In this document: one piece after another, positions 5,816 through 6,968 of the stretch | Layout of the letters: each line of letters begins with the position of its first letter | Position numbering within the stretch: position 1 is the stretch's first letter | Program-made: the position numbers and the translations under genes | Notes under the pieces: generated by a model | What the model saw: only the letters and a program-made list of their open reading frames with translations | What the model was told of the DNA's origin: nothing | The model's database searches: none | NCBI GenBank assembly: GCA_021807645.1 | Contig: JAKBCP010000042.1 | Location: 1-6,968 of the forward strand | Source of the DNA: a bacterium | GTDB lineage: Bacteria; Vulcanimicrobiota; Vulcanimicrobiia; Vulcanimicrobiales; Vulcanimicrobiaceae | Direction of reading: 5' to 3' | DNA: 6,968 bases

Positions 5816-6810
5816 TCCGCACGCGTTCGTACGTCCTTGTGCTCGTCTTCGCATCGTCGGCGTTGGCCGGGGCATTGCCGTCCGCCGCAGCAATTCCGCC
5901 GCCGATGCAATCGCTTCGCGATTCGTTGCGAACGCTCGCGCGTTCGAGCGATGCGAACGTCGGCATCGCGGTGGAAGATCTCGCCACCGGAGCGATCACC
6001 GGGTACAATTTGAACCGTTCGATGCCGGCGGCCTCGACGATCAAGATTCCCGTGATGATCGAGGTGTTCCGCCGCATGGCGCGCGGCCGCTTCACGCTCG
6101 GGCACGTGATGCATCTGCGAGCGGAGGACCGCGACTACGGCTCCGGCGATCTCGCCTACGCGCCGATCGGCACGCCGATTACCGTCAAACGGTTGCTCGG
6201 AAAGATGATCGATATCAGCGATAATACGGCCGCCAACATGCTCATTCGGCTGGTCGGACGGGATCGCATTAATGCGGCCATGCAATTCTATGGATGCCAT
6301 CATACCTATCTGCGCACCGCGATCCGCACGGACGTTTCTTCGGTCGAGAGCAATCTCCGCACCACGCCGCTCGACATGCTCACGCTGCTGGTGCGAATGG
6401 CGCGCGGAAAACTCGTAGACGCCTGGTCCTCGCACGCGATGTTGGAGATTCTCGCGCATCAAGAGATCGACACGCTGCTGCCCGAGCCGCTTCCCGACGG
6501 CACGACGATCGCGCATAAGACGGGCTCGTTGCACGATGTTATGGCCGATGTCGGCATCGTTTACGAACCCGGGGCTCCGTTCGCCATCGCAGCGATGACG
6601 AGCGGGCTTCCCGATCCGCAACTCGGGCGCGATATCGTGCGTCAAGCCTCGCTGCTGAGTTTCAACGCGATGGCCCAACTCGCCGAGGTGCGCGCGACGC
6701 TCGGCCTTCCCAATCGCCTCGCCGAGATCATTACCCCGGAGGCGATCCCGGAAGCGCCCGACGTACGCTATTGGACGGGGCAGTCGCTCTCGGTCGGCAG
6801 CGGCGGATAA
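5812..6810 (+). CDS. Secreted class A beta-lactamase-fold serine hydrolase
   Basis: A 332-residue exported protein of the class A beta-lactamase-like (Beta-lactamase2) fold. The signal peptide is MIRTR followed by a hydrophobic run, with likely cleavage after ALA (19) or SAAA (27). The catalytic motifs are STIK with nucleophile S75 and K78, SDN (136-138) followed by TAANMLIRLVG, and KTG (236-238). The omega-loop region is odd. Class A enzymes carry ExxLN with the general-base Glu, then about ten residues to the R-D-T-T-x-P segment. Here E179-S-N-L-R183 runs straight into TTP (184-186), so the loop is short and the Asn is replaced. It may be a weak beta-lactamase, a DD-peptidase-like or esterase-like relative; antibiotic resistance cannot be inferred. 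The ATG at 5812 overlaps the permease stop as ATGA and GAAGGA lies at 5795-5800, tying it to the importer operon. An earlier in-frame start at 5617 would hide the signal peptide. Confidence 0.85.
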   Translation: MIRTRSYVLVLVFASSALAGALPSAAAIPPPMQSLRDSLRTLARSSDANVGIAVEDLATGAITGYNLNRSMPAASTIKIPVMIEVFRRMARGRFTLGHVMHLRAEDRDYGSGDLAYAPIGTPITVKRLLGKMIDISDNTAANMLIRLVGRDRINAAMQFYGCHHTYLRTAIRTDVSSVESNLRTTPLDMLTLLVRMARGKLVDAWSSHAMLEILAHQEIDTLLPEPLPDGTTIAHKTGSLHDVMADVGIVYEPGAPFAIAAMTSGLPDPQLGRDIVRQASLLSFNAMAQLAEVRATLGLPNRLAEIITPEAIPEAPDVRYWTGQSLSVGSGG

Positions 6811-6831
6811 GAGCGGCAGAGCCTTGCGTTT

Positions 6832-6836
6832 AGGAG
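6832..6836 (+). promoter_or_regulatory. Ribosome binding site of the exonuclease gene
   Basis: AGGAG sits only two bases before GTG 6839. This is tight spacing but it is the only purine-rich site in the 28-base gap after the hydrolase stop. If the spacing is too short, the in-frame TTG at 6824 is the alternative start. Confidence 0.4.
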
Positions 6837-6838
6837 AC

Positions 6839-6968
6839 GTGCCGATATTCATTCTCGATGTCGAGACCACCGGGATCGACCCGAAAAAAAACCACGTTTG
6901 CGAGATTGCGGTTGCCCGCTGGCTTCCGCCGACATACAACGGGCCCGCCGAACGAACCACGTGGTCGA
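6839..6968 (+). CDS. DnaQ-type 3'-5' exonuclease, N-terminal fragment
   Basis: The first 43 codons of a gene that continues past the window edge. PIFILDVETTGIDP is the Exo I motif of the DEDD (DnaQ/RNase T) exonuclease superfamily, with metal ligands D7 and E9; CEIAVARW continues the second strand. Such proteins trim DNA or RNA 3' ends, as stand-alone enzymes, as the polymerase III epsilon subunit, or fused to helicase or nuclease domains; the fragment is too short to choose between these. The start is GTG 6839 (giving MPIFILD, like many relatives) or TTG 6824. The frame contains eight A bases in a row at 6884-6891 (codons Lys-Lys-Asn). It lies 28 bases after the serine hydrolase on the same strand, so it may be cotranscribed, but it is not overlapped like the importer genes. 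Confidence 0.8.
   Translation, partial: MPIFILDVETTGIDPKKNHVCEIAVARWLPPTYNGPAERTTWS

Noticed and set aside
5812..6810. Antibiotic-resistance beta-lactamase
   Set aside because: The fold motifs are present but the omega loop with the deacylating Glu is shortened, so a resistance function cannot be supported from sequence.
5806..6960. Long minus-strand open frame of 384 codons opposite the serine hydrolase
   Set aside because: It spans two genes with clear motifs on the other strand, has no recognisable domain, and is Arg/His-rich as expected for an antisense shadow in GC-rich DNA.

Overview
This is a GC-rich, gene-dense bacterial window with eight protein genes, seven of them complete. It was read by hand, with no database search. 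The host looks like a high-GC bacterium. The base and codon style (frequent CGATCG, GCG and TCG) resembles uncultured soil lineages such as Candidatus Eremiobacterota, but that is only an impression from composition. No marker gene here fixes the taxonomy.

Layout. Positions 1-129 hold no gene. They contain a cluster of short repeats: three copies of a 15-base core, one of them inverted, a 6-bp-stem hairpin, and a short tandem pair. On the minus strand, 1472 down to 130, lies a two-gene operon in which a DUF5069-family protein is followed by arginase. A 59-bp divergent gap (1473-1531) carries a perfect 12-bp palindrome at its exact middle and a 7-bp hairpin touching the next start codon. On the plus strand, 1532-5815 encodes a complete ABC importer of the BMP/PnrA-NupABC (YufNOPQ) nucleoside type: substrate-binding lipoprotein, double ATPase and two permeases. 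A secreted class A beta-lactamase-fold serine hydrolase (5812-6810) follows with no gap. After 28 bases a DnaQ-type 3'-5' exonuclease gene begins and runs off the window.

How the genes fit together. Within both operons every stop codon overlaps the next start by four bases (ATGA, or CTGA at one junction), which implies tight translational coupling. The importer should capture nucleosides at the outer membrane face and bring them in with ATP. Arginase on the divergent strand releases urea and ornithine from arginine. The shared short control region suggests that the two nitrogen/carbon salvage functions may be regulated together, but this is inference. The coupled serine hydrolase may act on peptidoglycan or another envelope substrate; its link to nucleoside uptake is not known.

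The points most worth a second look are the ATPase gene, which has no ordinary start codon in the right place and appears to begin at CTG, the symmetric palindrome in the divergent gap, the serine hydrolase with a shortened omega loop, and the repeat cluster at the left edge. No RNA gene, CRISPR array, insertion sequence or phage gene was seen.
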